NCBI GenBank assembly: GCA_963828215.1
Contig: CAWHFO010000056.1
Span: 1-64,000, forward strand
Length of the DNA: 64,000 nt
Direction: 5' to 3'
DNA from: CAVTJL01 sp963828215
GTDB taxonomy: Bacteria; Pseudomonadota; Alphaproteobacteria; Geminicoccales; Geminicoccaceae
In this document: positions 1 through 8,710 of the stretch, one piece after another
How positions within the stretch are numbered: the first letter of the stretch is position 1
Layout of the letters: every line of letters starts with the position of its first letter
The notes under the pieces: generated by a model
What the model was told of the DNA's origin: nothing
Seen by the model: the letters and a program-made list of their open reading frames with translations, nothing else
The model's database searches: none
Made by a program: the position numbers and the translations under genes

Positions 1-57
1 GGCGAGGCGGCTAGCCGGGGTAAGGGTGTTCTGGTAGATGGAGGGCACCTCGAACAT
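1..57 (-). CDS. Partial divergent CDS, left edge
   Basis: A minus-strand reading frame opens with ATG at 57 and runs off the left edge; its first residues are MFEVPSIYQNTL. It diverges from the XRE regulator, with the operator region between them, which is the usual place for a gene under repressor control. Only 19 codons are visible, so no family can be assigned and the frame may not be real. Confidence 0.25.
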   Translation of the reverse strand, partial: MFEVPSIYQNTLTPASRLA

Positions 58-90
58 GCGCGGAGGTTGACGATCAACCCGCCCATTTCT

Positions 91-122
91 ATATTGCGCG
101 TTGACAAATCGCGCAATATGAT
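91..122 (+). promoter_or_regulatory. Promoter with overlapping palindromic operator of the XRE gene
   Basis: Perfect 10-bp inverted repeat: atattgcgcg at 91-100 and cgcgcaatat at 110-119, separated by 9 bp. A sigma70-type promoter is embedded in it: -35 TTGCGC at 94-99, 17-bp spacer, -10 TATGAT at 117-122. A repressor bound to the palindrome would cover both promoter boxes. The XRE gene starts 40 bp downstream, so autoregulation is the simplest inference. Confidence 0.65.
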
Positions 123-161
123 GATGACGCCCTAGTTGGAGGCAGCCCAGGAACCAAGATC

Positions 162-440
162 ATGGCGTTCGGAAGCTTCATCAGGAAGAAGCGGGAGGAG
201 GCAGGCCTGAGCCTCACCGACTTCGCCCGCCGGATCGACATCTCGCCGGCTTATTGGTCGCGGATCGAGCGCGAGATGGAGAAGGCACCCAAGGACGACC
301 TGATCGTCAAGGCCGCCCACGTCCTCGATCTGGATGAGGACGACCTCTTTATCGAGGCCAGCCGCCTCCCACCCGACATGCAGCGGGACGTGGCGGGCGT
401 TGTGCACGCCTACCGCAAACTCAAGCCGGGGGACCGATGA
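162..440 (+). CDS. XRE-family HTH transcriptional regulator
   Basis: A 92-aa single-domain Cro/CI-type DNA-binding protein. The helix-turn-helix is visible at residues about 7-60 (RKKREEAGLSLTDFARR, then ISPAYWSRIER), followed by a helix with the acidic stretch DLDEDDLF. It is the size of the small repressors paired with ImmA-like proteases in mobile elements. It ends in an ATGA overlap with the downstream protease gene, indicating translational coupling. A palindrome covers its own promoter. It probably keeps the prophage or its early operon silent; the direct target is inferred from position only. Confidence 0.85.
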   Translation: MAFGSFIRKKREEAGLSLTDFARRIDISPAYWSRIEREMEKAPKDDLIVKAAHVLDLDEDDLFIEASRLPPDMQRDVAGVVHAYRKLKPGDR

Positions 441-1298
441 GTCCCTGATCTTGTCCTGCGCTACCGCCATACTACGGCGACGGCACGGCCGCATTTTCTC
501 AGCCACCATGGTGTCGAGGAGCTGGCTTCCCAGGCCCGGCGCCAGTTGGGCCTGGACGACGCCGGCGAGCCCGCGCTCGGTTTGGATCGCCTTACCTCGA
601 TCCGGCGGCTACGGGTGAACGAGATCACCTTCGATCTGGACTGGTCCACCGCGCACGAGGTGACGGACGGATGCGGCAACCCGGTGCTCGGTGTCTGCGA
701 GCATGATCCGGCGATCCCCGATACCGCCCTGATCCACGTCAATCCGCACGCCGTCGACGGCCGTGACGAGGTCGTGCTCAGTACGGGGGCGCATGAGCTG
801 GGCCACGCGGTCTTCGAGGCGCCGAGCTGGATCTCGGCCGCGCGCCACGCGGCGGAGCCCGGCCTGTTCGGCGCCCTCGAGGCGACGCCGGTGCACCAGG
901 TGTTCCGAACGACCACGGCCAACGAGCAGCATCTCACGGCAAGCTACGAGCGCGGCTCGCCGGAGTTCTTCCAGGAGACGCGAGCCAATGAGTTCATGGG
1001 TGCGCTGCTGGTGCCGCGCCATCCGCTGACGCAATGCTTCCTGCCTGGATGCCAGGAGATCGGCATCGACCCCCGTACCCTCATCTCGCCGACCGTCCAG
1101 TGCCAGCTGGTGGTCAATGACGACGAGCCGCCCGAGGGACCGCCCATCGACTCCTCCATCGACGATCGCGGCTGGCTGTCCCTGAAGCTGCACGTCGTCG
1201 CCAGCCGGTTGGCCGCCAGGTTCGGGGTCACCCGCCGCTTCATCGAGGTGCGGCTGAAGCGCTACGGCCTGATCCCGCAGCACCTCACTCTCGGCTGA
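437..1298 (+). CDS. ImmA/IrrE-family zinc metallopeptidase
   Basis: The zinc-binding motif HELGH (within STGAHELGHAVF) and the second family block RANEFMGALLVP are both present, as in ImmA/IrrE (DUF955) proteases that cleave XRE repressors after DNA damage. The ATG at 437 overlaps the XRE stop (ATGA), but that frame stops at once. The open frame runs from 441 to 1298 with a family-like N-terminus (EELASQARRQLGLD), so a one-base frameshift just after the start is likely. A TTG at 546 lacks a Shine-Dalgarno. The C-terminus has the usual winged-helix-like end (ARFGVTRRFIEVRL). Expected role: induction switch for the upstream repressor. Confidence 0.8.
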
Positions 1299-1343
1299 CC
1301 GCAGGGCGACGGCGTTCGCGCCTATCGCCCATTTTTTGGCCTG

Positions 1344-1368
1344 ATATTGTTGCATCTTCGCGCAAATA
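1344..1368 (+). promoter_or_regulatory. Degenerate second copy of the operator
   Basis: The AT-rich stretch atattgttgc...cgcgcaaata resembles the 91-119 palindrome: the outer halves atattg and gcaaata are kept and the centre is altered. It lies about 35 bp upstream of a small ORF with a strong ribosome-binding site that opens the recombination operon. A second repressor site is an inference from similarity and position; no clear -35/-10 pair was found. Confidence 0.3.
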
Positions 1369-1401
1369 GTTCACGCGGCGGAGCCGCCACACAAGGAGTA
1401 G

Positions 1402-1500
1402 ATGATGAGCCCGCCCACGGCTCCCGCGTCCACGCGCATCCACCACTGCGACCGCGGATTGCGGCGCGGCCCACCGGCAGCTGCTGAGGGGAGGCCCTGA
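1402..1500 (+). CDS. Small leader ORF, 32 aa
   Basis: ATG at 1402 (a second ATG at 1405) is preceded by a canonical Shine-Dalgarno aaggag at 1393-1398. The product is 32 aa, rich in Pro, Ala and Arg, with no recognisable domain. Its stop TGA (1498-1500) overlaps the ATG of the Sak4-like ATPase as TGATG. The downstream gene has no better binding site of its own, so this ORF probably works as a translational-coupling leader or as a small phage protein. Function unknown. Confidence 0.5.
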   Translation: MMSPPTAPASTRIHHCDRGLRRGPPAAAEGRP

Positions 1501-2243
1501 TGGCGATCTCGCTGGACTCGATCGTCCGCACGCAAGCCACCAAGCCGCCGCGGATCCTGATCCATGGCGTCGCCGGGGTCGGCAAGTCGACCTTCGCTGC
1601 CGGCGCGCCCGACCCGATCTTCCTGCTGACCGAGGATGGACTGGGCACCCTCGAGGTGCCGCATTTCCCGCTCCTGCGGACCTACGACGAGGCGATGGAC
1701 GCGTTGGAGCGGCTCTACGCCGACGAGCACGACTACCGGACCGTGGTGATCGACAGCGCCGACTGGCTCGAGCCGCTGGTCTGGCAGCGGGCCTGCAAGG
1801 ACAACGGCTGGGCCTCGATCGAGGACGCCGGCTACGGCAAGGGCTACGTCGCTGCCCTCGACCTCTGGCGGCAGTATCTCGACGCCCTGGACGCGCTGCG
1901 GGGCGATCGCGGCATGACCGTGGTCCAGATCGCGCACACCGACATCAAGCGCTTCGATTCGCCCGAACACGACCCCTACGACCGCTATGTGATCAAGCTC
2001 CATGCCCGGGCCGCGGCACTGCTGCAGGAGCACGCGGACATCGTGCTGTTCGCCAACTATCGCGTCAGCACGGTCAAGGCCGAGGTCGGCTTCAACAAAA
2101 AGGTGACACGTGCCTTGGGCGCCGGCGAGCGGCTGGTCTACGCCAGCGAGCGTCCGGCCTTCCTCGCCAAGAACCGCTATGGCCTGCCGGACACGCTGCC
2201 CTTGAGCTGGGCGGCGCTGGCCGAGGCCATGCCGGCTTTCTGA
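1500..2243 (+). CDS. RecA-like phage ATPase, Sak4/AAA_24 type
   Basis: 247 aa. Walker A is GVAGVGKST (residues about 24-32) and Walker B is the hydrophobic strand TVVIDSAD (about 80-87). This compact RecA-core layout is typical of phage AAA_24 proteins related to the single-strand annealing protein Sak4. It is followed directly by a DUF669 protein, a Cas4-like nuclease and a helicase, the standard phage recombination and replication setting. It probably acts on single-stranded DNA with the DUF669 partner. The frame is intact and starts inside the stop of the leader ORF. Confidence 0.8.
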   Translation: MAISLDSIVRTQATKPPRILIHGVAGVGKSTFAAGAPDPIFLLTEDGLGTLEVPHFPLLRTYDEAMDALERLYADEHDYRTVVIDSADWLEPLVWQRACKDNGWASIEDAGYGKGYVAALDLWRQYLDALDALRGDRGMTVVQIAHTDIKRFDSPEHDPYDRYVIKLHARAAALLQEHADIVLFANYRVSTVKAEVGFNKKVTRALGAGERLVYASERPAFLAKNRYGLPDTLPLSWAALAEAMPAF

Positions 2244-2271
2244 TCCCACCACCAGCACAAGGACCACGACC

Positions 2272-2787
2272 ATGGCCCGTCTCGGCCAGACCTTCGACGC
2301 GACCTCGGTGGAGCCGACCAAGACCTACGAGGTACTGCCGCCCGGGCGCTACACCGCCCAGATCGTCGCCAGCGAGATGCGCCCGACCCGTGATGGGCAG
2401 GGCCAGTATCTCTGGCTCGAGCTCGACCTGCTCGAGGGCGAGCAGCAGGGCAGGAAGCTGTTCGACCGGCTCAACCTGGTCAACGCCAACCCGCAGACGG
2501 TCGAGATCGCGCAGCGCACGCTGTCGGCGATCTGCCACGCCACCGGCCGGCTGCAGGTGCAGGACAGCGAGGAGCTGCACCTCGCGCCGATGCTGCTGGA
2601 CGTGAAGGTCCAGCCGGCGCGCAACGAGGGCTATGGCCCCAGCAACACCATCCGCTACCTGCCGCTCGAGCGGGCAGCCCCGGCGCGGCCGGGCACTCGA
2701 CCTGCGGTGGGCGGCGCCGCATTGGCCGCGGCCGCCCCGGAGTCGGCGGGTCAGCCCCGCGTGGCGCCGTGGAAGCGCAAGGCGTGA
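2272..2787 (+). CDS. DUF669 protein (phage SSB-like)
   Basis: 171 aa. The N-terminal half (YEVLPPGRYTAQIVASEM, then LWLELDLLEGEQQGRKLFDR and LVNANPQTVEIAQRTLS) matches the DUF669 pattern of phage proteins found next to AAA_24/Sak4 ATPases. The C-terminus is a low-complexity Ala/Pro linker ending PWKRKA, a charged tail that could be a docking peptide. Known members are thought to bind DNA in phage recombination; that role is family-based. It lies 28 bp after the ATPase in the same operon and the frame is intact. Confidence 0.75.
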   Translation: MARLGQTFDATSVEPTKTYEVLPPGRYTAQIVASEMRPTRDGQGQYLWLELDLLEGEQQGRKLFDRLNLVNANPQTVEIAQRTLSAICHATGRLQVQDSEELHLAPMLLDVKVQPARNEGYGPSNTIRYLPLERAAPARPGTRPAVGGAALAAAAPESAGQPRVAPWKRKA

Positions 2788-2796
2788 GCGGCCGGC

Positions 2797-3153
2797 ATGT
2801 CGATCTCCGACGAGCCCTTGGAGGCGCTGCCCGAGACCCGTGCCGGGTGTCGGGCCCTGCTCGCCACCCTCAAGGACGAGCTGGCCTCCATCAAGGCGCA
2901 GATCGCGGCCGCCGATCTCGAGCGCCAGGCCAAAGGTGGCCGCCTCGACGCTCGCTGGTTCCACCGCGCCAAGACGGCGCAGCGCCACCGCCAGCGGCGT
3001 ATCGAGGAGGTCACCGCCCACCTGCGCGGCCTGCCGCCCGAGCGCGCCGAGCCAGCGCCGTTCCAGGACCGCCTCATCACGGCGCTGCGTCGGCGCGTGG
3101 ACGAGGCCACCTGGGCCACGGCCGTGGCCGAAGCGAGCGTCAAAGCCGGCTGA
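2797..3153 (+). CDS. Hypothetical coiled-coil phage protein
   Basis: 118 aa, not assigned to a family. The sequence is mostly charged helix (LLATLKDELASIKAQIAAADLER, then RRIEEVTAHLRGL), suggesting a coiled coil and oligomerisation. It begins 9 bp after the DUF669 stop and ends in a TGATG overlap with the Cas4-like nuclease, so it is cotranslated with the recombination genes. A helper role for the nuclease or annealing protein is possible but only positional. Confidence 0.65.
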   Translation: MSISDEPLEALPETRAGCRALLATLKDELASIKAQIAAADLERQAKGGRLDARWFHRAKTAQRHRQRRIEEVTAHLRGLPPERAEPAPFQDRLITALRRRVDEATWATAVAEASVKAG

Positions 3154-4097
3154 TGGCCGCGCTTCCGCCCGCGCCCCAACCCACCGTGACCGCGATCTAC
3201 GCGGCCTACGAGGTGGCGGCCGAGGATGGCTTTCGCGACCATCTCGGCGCCTCGCTGCTCGGCAAGGAATGCGCGCGAGCGCTCTGGTACGATTTCCGGT
3301 GGGCGAGCCCGGCCCGGCATCCCGGCCGGATCCTGCGCCTGTTCGACACCGGCCGCCGCGAGGAGGAGCGGCTGGTCCGCGACCTCCGTGCGACCGGGGC
3401 CATGGTGCTCGACCTCGACCCCGAGACCGGGAGGCAGTGGCGGGTCGAGACACATGGCGGTCATGTCGCGGGCTCGCTCGACGCGGTAGCGCTGGGCATC
3501 CTCGAAGCGCCCCGGACCTGGCACGTGGTCGAGCTCAAGACGCACAACGCCAAGTCGTTCGCCCTGCTGCAGCGCCACGGTGTCGCCGGCGCCAAGCCGC
3601 TGCACTGGGCGCAGATGCAGATCTATCTGCGGCTGACCGGCATGGACCGGGCGCTCTACCTCGCGGTCTGCAAGGACACGGACCAGCTCTGGGCGGAACG
3701 CATCCGGCTGGATGCCGACGCGGCCGATCGGCTGCTGGCCCGGGCGGCACGCGTGGTGGACAGCGCCCGCCCGCCGGCACGGCTCAGCGATGATCCCGAA
3801 TTCTTCGAGTGCCGCCTGTGCGACCACCGGGATGTCTGCCACGAGGGTGAGGCGGCACCCCGCACCTGCCGCTCCTGCCTGCACAGCACCCCGCTCGTCG
3901 AGGGTGGCTGGCACTGCGCCCGCTGGGCCCAGCCGCTCGACCGGGCGATGCAGCGTGCGGGCTGCGATCGCCATCTGTTCATTCCCGACCTCGTGCCCGG
4001 CGAGCCGGTCGAGGCCGGCCTGGACCGCGTCGTCTACAGCATGCCGGATGGCGACTTCTGGGCCGACGGCCCTGGGACGGCGGTCGCGGCATGCTGA
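3153..4097 (+). CDS. Cas4/RecB-like PD-(D/E)XK nuclease
   Basis: 314 aa, starting at the ATG that overlaps the previous stop. The nuclease core is visible as GSLDAVALG followed by WHVVELKTHN, the D...ExK catalytic set of the PD-(D/E)XK superfamily. One cysteine near the N-terminus (GKECARALWYD) and the C-terminal group CRLCDHRDVC fit the four-Cys iron-sulfur arrangement of Cas4/AddB-type nucleases. Further CxxC pairs follow (CRSCLH, GGWHCARW). It probably resects DNA ends for the phage annealing system. It overlaps the helicase start by 7 bp. Confidence 0.75.
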   Translation: MAALPPAPQPTVTAIYAAYEVAAEDGFRDHLGASLLGKECARALWYDFRWASPARHPGRILRLFDTGRREEERLVRDLRATGAMVLDLDPETGRQWRVETHGGHVAGSLDAVALGILEAPRTWHVVELKTHNAKSFALLQRHGVAGAKPLHWAQMQIYLRLTGMDRALYLAVCKDTDQLWAERIRLDADAADRLLARAARVVDSARPPARLSDDPEFFECRLCDHRDVCHEGEAAPRTCRSCLHSTPLVEGGWHCARWAQPLDRAMQRAGCDRHLFIPDLVPGEPVEAGLDRVVYSMPDGDFWADGPGTAVAAC

Positions 4098-5824
4098 CCC
4101 TGCGTCCCTACCAGCAGGCGGCGATCGAGGCCGTCTACCGCTACTTCGAGCGAGAGGAGGGGAATCCGCTGCTGGTGCTGCCGACCGGCACCGGCAAGAG
4201 CATGGTGATCGCCGAGCTGTGCCGACGTGCCCTGGGCGACTACCCGGACACCCGCATCCTGATCCTTGCCCATGTCCGCGAGCTGCTCGAGCAGAACGAG
4301 CAGGAGCTCGGCGCCTCTGGCCGGACGCTCCGGTCGGGCTCTGCTCCGCCGGGCTGCGCCGCCGCGAGCTCGATGCCCAGATCCTGCTGGCCGGCATCCA
4401 GTCGATCCACACCCGCGCCTGGCAGGTGCAGCGCTGCGATCTGGCGCTGATCGACGAGGCGCATCTGATCCCGCAGCGCTCGGGCACCATGTACCGGCGG
4501 TTCCTGGGCGAGCTGACGGAGATCAATCCCGACCTCAAGGTCGTCGGGCTTCACCGCCACGCCCTACCGGCTCGACAGTGGCGTGCTGCACGAGGGCGAG
4601 GACGCGCTGTTCGATGCCATCGCCTACGACGCTGCCGATCTCGGAGATGATCGGCAGGGCTGGCTCGCCGAGGCGGTGACACGCGCCGACCGCGACCCGG
4701 CTCGAGGTCTCGGGCGTCGGCAGCCGCGGCGGCGAGTTCATCGCCGGCCAGCTGGCTGCCGCGGTCGACATCGATGCCACCAACCTGGCCGCTGTCGAGG
4801 AGATGGTGACCCTTGGCCACGACCGTAGCGCTTGGCTCGTGTTCTGCGCCGGCGTCGAGCACGCGCAGCATGTCGCCGCCGCTCTCCGCGAGCGCGGCAT
4901 CGCGGCCGCGACCATCACCGGCGAGACGCCCAGGCCCGAGCGCGACCGCCTCATCGCTGCCTTTCGCCGGGGCGAGCTGCGCTGCCTCACCAACGCCAAC
5001 GTGCTGACCACCGGCTTCAACGTGCCGGCGGTCGACCTCCTGGCGATGCTGCGGCCGACGCGTCGGCCGGGCTCTACGTGCAGATGATCGGCCGTGGGAT
5101 GCGCACCGCACCAGGCAAGGAGAACTGCCTCGTGCTGGACTTCGCCGGCAACGTCGAGCGGCACGGGCCGATCGACCGGATCGAGGCGCTGCGTCGGCGC
5201 GCCAGCGGCGAGGCCGGAGCCGTGACACCGACGCGGCGTTGCCCGGTGTGCGAGGCAGATCTCCCTTGGCGCAGCGGGTCTGCCCCGACTGCGGCCACGA
5301 GGTCGTCGGTGGCGGGCCTGCCCGAGCTGGCCACGACCGCCAGCGCCGCGGCGATCCTCTCCAGCCAGCTCGAGGCGGTCTGGGTCGACGTGACCGACGT
5401 GACCTACGCCCGCCACGCCAAGCCCGGTAGCCCGCCGAGCTTGCGGGTCGACTATCGCTGCGGCTTGGCCCTGCACCGCGAATGGATCTGTCTCGAGCAC
5501 AAGGGCTTCGCGCGCGAGAAGGCGGTTGCGTGGTGGCGACGCCGCCTGCCCGGCAGCCCCATTCCATGCACTGTCGACGAGGCGCTGGCCGTTGCGGATG
5601 GCCTGCCCACACCGAGGCGCATCCAGGTCCGGCCGCGCGGCCGGTTCACCGACATCATCGGCCACGAGCTGCTGCCATGCTCTGCGACCTCTGCCGCCGC
5701 GAGGCACGCTTCCACGGCTGGTTCGATGCCGAGCGCCGGGTTGGTGATCCCCGCCGGGACACGAGCCGGCGCCGTCTGTGCTCCCGGGCCTGCCAGGACC
5801 TCTGCCATCGGCGGCGCGGCATGA
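4091..5824 (+). CDS. SF2 DEAH-box helicase, frameshifted
   Basis: Pieces in alternating frames together give a full superfamily 2 helicase: Q-motif region LRPYQQAAIEAV, Walker A LPTGTGKS, motif II LIDEAH, motif III FTATPYR, motif V region LTTGFNVPAVD and motif VI QMIGRGMR. A zinc-ribbon-like CPVCEADLP...CPDCGHE follows, then a basic C-terminal domain ending near GRFTDIIGHELL. At least seven frame changes occur (about 4315, 4550, 4635, 4660, 4695, 5070, 5275). The real stop is unclear: the last frame closes at 5824, inside the next gene, so another shift near 5680 is likely. Role: phage replication or recombination helicase. Confidence 0.75.
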
Positions 5825-6048
5825 TCGATCCGACGCCCAACGAGCGCCAGGCGCTCGAGACCGCCGGCGAGGTCGCCGGCGAGTATCTCGACAGCCTCGG
5901 GCGGAGCGATCTCGCCCTGCTCACCCCGGCTGAGTGGGCGACCCTGATCGAGGTCATCGTCACCGGCTTCAGCGACAGCCTGCGCGCGCTGTGCGCCCGG
6001 GACGAACGGCACATCGATCACCTGACGCCGGAGGCGCCGCTGCCGTGA
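5677..6048 (+). CDS. DUF6511-like zinc-finger phage protein
   Basis: 123 aa from ATG 5677. It opens with MLCDLCRREARFHGWFD and contains RLCSRACQDLCHRR, two cysteine pairs suggesting a small zinc finger. The block GMIDPTPNERQALETAG resembles DUF6511 proteins that sit between helicase and primase genes in alphaproteobacterial prophages. The stop overlaps the GTG start of the primase (GTGA). Function unknown; DNA binding is plausible from the zinc motif. Confidence 0.65.
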   Translation: MLCDLCRREARFHGWFDAERRVGDPRRDTSRRRLCSRACQDLCHRRRGMIDPTPNERQALETAGEVAGEYLDSLGRSDLALLTPAEWATLIEVIVTGFSDSLRALCARDERHIDHLTPEAPLP

Positions 6049-8311
6049 GCGGCACCAGCTTCATGGCCATGGTCGGCGCCCGCCTGGTCGAGCTCGGCTA
6101 CCCCGTGCTGCCCATCGAGCCCGGCACCAAGCGGCCAGGGCGCTGGCGCCGGGGCGCCTGGTCGGGCTACCCGGACTGGTCCCGCCACTGCCGCCGGCCG
6201 ACCACGGCGCAGGAGGTCGAGCTCTGGTCGGCCTGGCCGGACGACGCGGTCGGCATCGCCTGCGGCTCGGTGGTCGGCATCGACATCGACGTTGTGGACG
6301 ACGGCGAGCTCGCCCACGCGCTCGACCGGCTCGCCCGCACGATCCTGGGCGACACCCCGGCCCTGCGCATCGGGCGGGCGCCCAAGCGGCTGCTGGTCTA
6401 CCGGGCCGCCGGTACGGTCCGGTCCCGGCGCCTCGGACCGATCGAGGTCCTGGGCGATGGCCGGCAGTTCGTTGCGTTCGGCACGCACCCGGCGACCGGA
6501 CGCCCCTACCTGTGGCCGGAGACCAGCCTCGACGCCGTGGCGCTCGCGGATCTCCCCGCGGTCGACGAGGCCATGGTCGAGGCGTTCCTGGAGACGGCCC
6601 GCCAAAGCCTGCCGGCGAGCGGCGACGAGGGTGCTGCGGGCTGCGGGCTCGGCCCGGCAGGCCGGCACCAGCGAGCTGCAGGGTACCTTCGCCGCGATCG
6701 AGGCGGCGCTCGCCTTCCTCCCCAACGACGATCTTCACTATGACGATTGGATCCGTGTCGGCCTGGCGCTCAAGGGGGCTCTGGGCCAGGACGGCCGCGA
6801 GCTGTTCCTCGCCTGGTCGGCTCAATCGGCCAAGGACATGCCCGAGGCCACGATCAGGGCCTGGGCGTCGTTCCAGCCGACCGGGATCGGCGCCGGCACC
6901 ATCTACCACCTCGCCCGCGAGCGCGGCTGGCACCCGGCGCCGGGCCTGGTCCTGAACGGTGCCGTGGCCGGCCAGGGCGCCCATCCCGCCCGACTGATGC
7001 TCGATCAGCTTGGATCAGGATGCGCTCCGGAGCGACCTGCGGCCGCCTCAACGGCAGCCCCTCCGCCAGCAGGATTCTTCGAGCTCGACGGGGCCTTGAA
7101 GCTGTTCGTGGACTACATCCTGGCCTCGGCCATCCGGCCGCAGCCGGTGCTGGCCCTCGGCGCGGCGCTGGCGGCGCTCGGCGCCCTGATGGGCCGCCGC
7201 TACCGCACGTCCACCAACCTCCGCAGCAATCTCTACGTCATCGGCATGGCGCCCAGCGGCGCCGGCAAGGACCACGCCCGCGGCTGCATCAAGGAGGCGT
7301 TCGCCGCCGCCCGGCTCGAGCGCTGGCTCGGCGGCAACCGGATCGCCAGCGGCTCGGGCCTGCTGGCGGCCCTCTATCGCCACCCGGCCCAGCTGTTCCA
7401 GCTCGACGAGTTCGGCCAGCTGGTGCGGACCATCGCCGACAAGCGTCGCGCCCCGCGCCACCTGAGCGAGATCTGGGATCTGTTCACCGAGCTCGCCACC
7501 AGCGCCGGCGGGACCTATCTCGGTGCCGAGTATGCCGACCAGCAGCAGCGGCCGCGCCAGGACATCGTCCAGCCCTGCTGCTGCCTGCACGCCACCACCG
7601 TGCCGGAGCCGTTCTGGGCCGGGCTCGAGCAGGGCGCGCTGGGCGACGGCAGCCTCGCCCGGTTCGTGCTGTTCGCCACCGACCACATCCCCGACCGGCA
7701 GCCGGCACCGGCGCCGGTCGGCGAGGTGCCGGCGTCCCTCGTCGAGGCCCTTCAGGCGATCGCGGCACGGCTCGCGCCGGGCGGCGGCGATCTGGCGGCG
7801 CTCGACCTGCCGATGGTCCGGCCGGAGCCCCTGGTCGTGCAATGACACGCCGGAGGCGGACGGGTGCTCGATGATCTCGACCGCGAGGTGACGACGCGGC
7901 TGCGCGCCAGCCGCGGCGGGGACGCGGCGATCCTGGCCCGGGTCTGGGAGAACACCGCCAAGGTGGCGCTGGTCGCGGCGGTGGCGACCGATCCCACGGC
8001 ACCGGTGATCCGCGAGCGGCACGCCGTCTGGGCGCGGCTGGTGGTCGAGCATGGCGTCGCTGCCCTCCTCGCCGGGGCCGAGGCGCATATCGCCGCCAAC
8101 GAGACCGAGCTCAAGCACAAGCGCGTGCTGCGCCTGATCCAGGAGGCCGGCGCGGCGGGGCTCGGCAAGAACTCCTTACGACCGGACCCGGTTCCTCACC
8201 CGCCGCGAGCGCGAGGACATCCTCGCAGCACTAATCGAGTGCGAGGCGTCGCGTCGAGCGGCCATGTCGCCTCCGGCGGGCGGCCGGGCCTGCGTCTACC
8301 GGGCGAGGTGA
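6045..8311 (+). CDS. Prim-pol / primase-helicase, frameshifted
   Basis: Starts at GTG 6045 overlapping the previous stop. Domain order: archaeo-eukaryotic-type prim-pol (PVLPIEPGTKRPG; metal site GIDIDV; nucleotide-site FVAFGTHP), PriCT-2-like linker (DDWIRVGLALKGAL), then a DUF3987-like ATPase (Walker A MAPSGAGKD; QLFQLDEFGQL). The C-terminus (LDDLDREVTTRLR, then KRVLRLIQEAG) is in a third frame and the last part (RFLTRREREDILAALIE) in a fourth, ending at TGA 8311. Shifts lie near 6645, 7845 and 8175. It would prime and unwind at the phage origin. The AT-rich island follows directly. Confidence 0.8.
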
Positions 8312-8710
8312 CCCCATGGCCATGACCGACTTAACCGTAAGCCGAAATTTGCCGAATTTGGCCTAACCTCTTGATCCAACGGGAGCGGACAAGGGACTTA
8401 ATAGTAAAGCGTCCTGCGGCCTAACAAGAAGAAGGTATAGAGATCCAGAGTCCCAAATCATCGTCAGGATGGATTCCCTACTCCTCTTTACTCTTAGGAT
8501 AAGTCCCTTACACCAATGGAATCAATGGGTTAGTTTGCGAGATCGGGTCGAGACTGTCGGCAACTCATTAAGGGTCCGACCGCCCAACGCGACATGAGCT
8601 GACCCGACCCACCGCTCGATCCGCCCGCACCAGCTCGGGATCGAGCGAGGCCGCCGTCCCCACCGGGCCCGCGCCTTCGCTCCTCCGCCCAACCCACGAC
8701 GGAGGAGCCG
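8312..8710. repeat. AT-rich intergenic island with long inverted repeat
   Basis: About 400 bp without a convincing gene. 8330-8540 is far richer in A/T than its surroundings. It holds an inverted repeat: aagggactta (8391-8400) with taagtccctt (8499-8508), and inside it agtaaag (8403-8409) with ctttact (8485-8491). The octamer ggcctaac occurs twice (8360-8367, 8418-8425). It follows the primase gene, so a phage replication origin or a structured RNA are the candidates. The last 150 bp before 8711 are GC-rich and show nothing recognisable. Confidence 0.5.

Noticed and set aside
2751..4538. 595-codon minus-strand ORF
   Set aside because: Antisense shadow of the nuclease and helicase genes; composition rich in Arg, Gly and Pro with no domain.
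5239..5430. Separate zinc-ribbon gene inside the helicase
   Set aside because: The CPDCGHE piece pairs with CPVCEADLP in the neighbouring frame and belongs to the frameshifted helicase.
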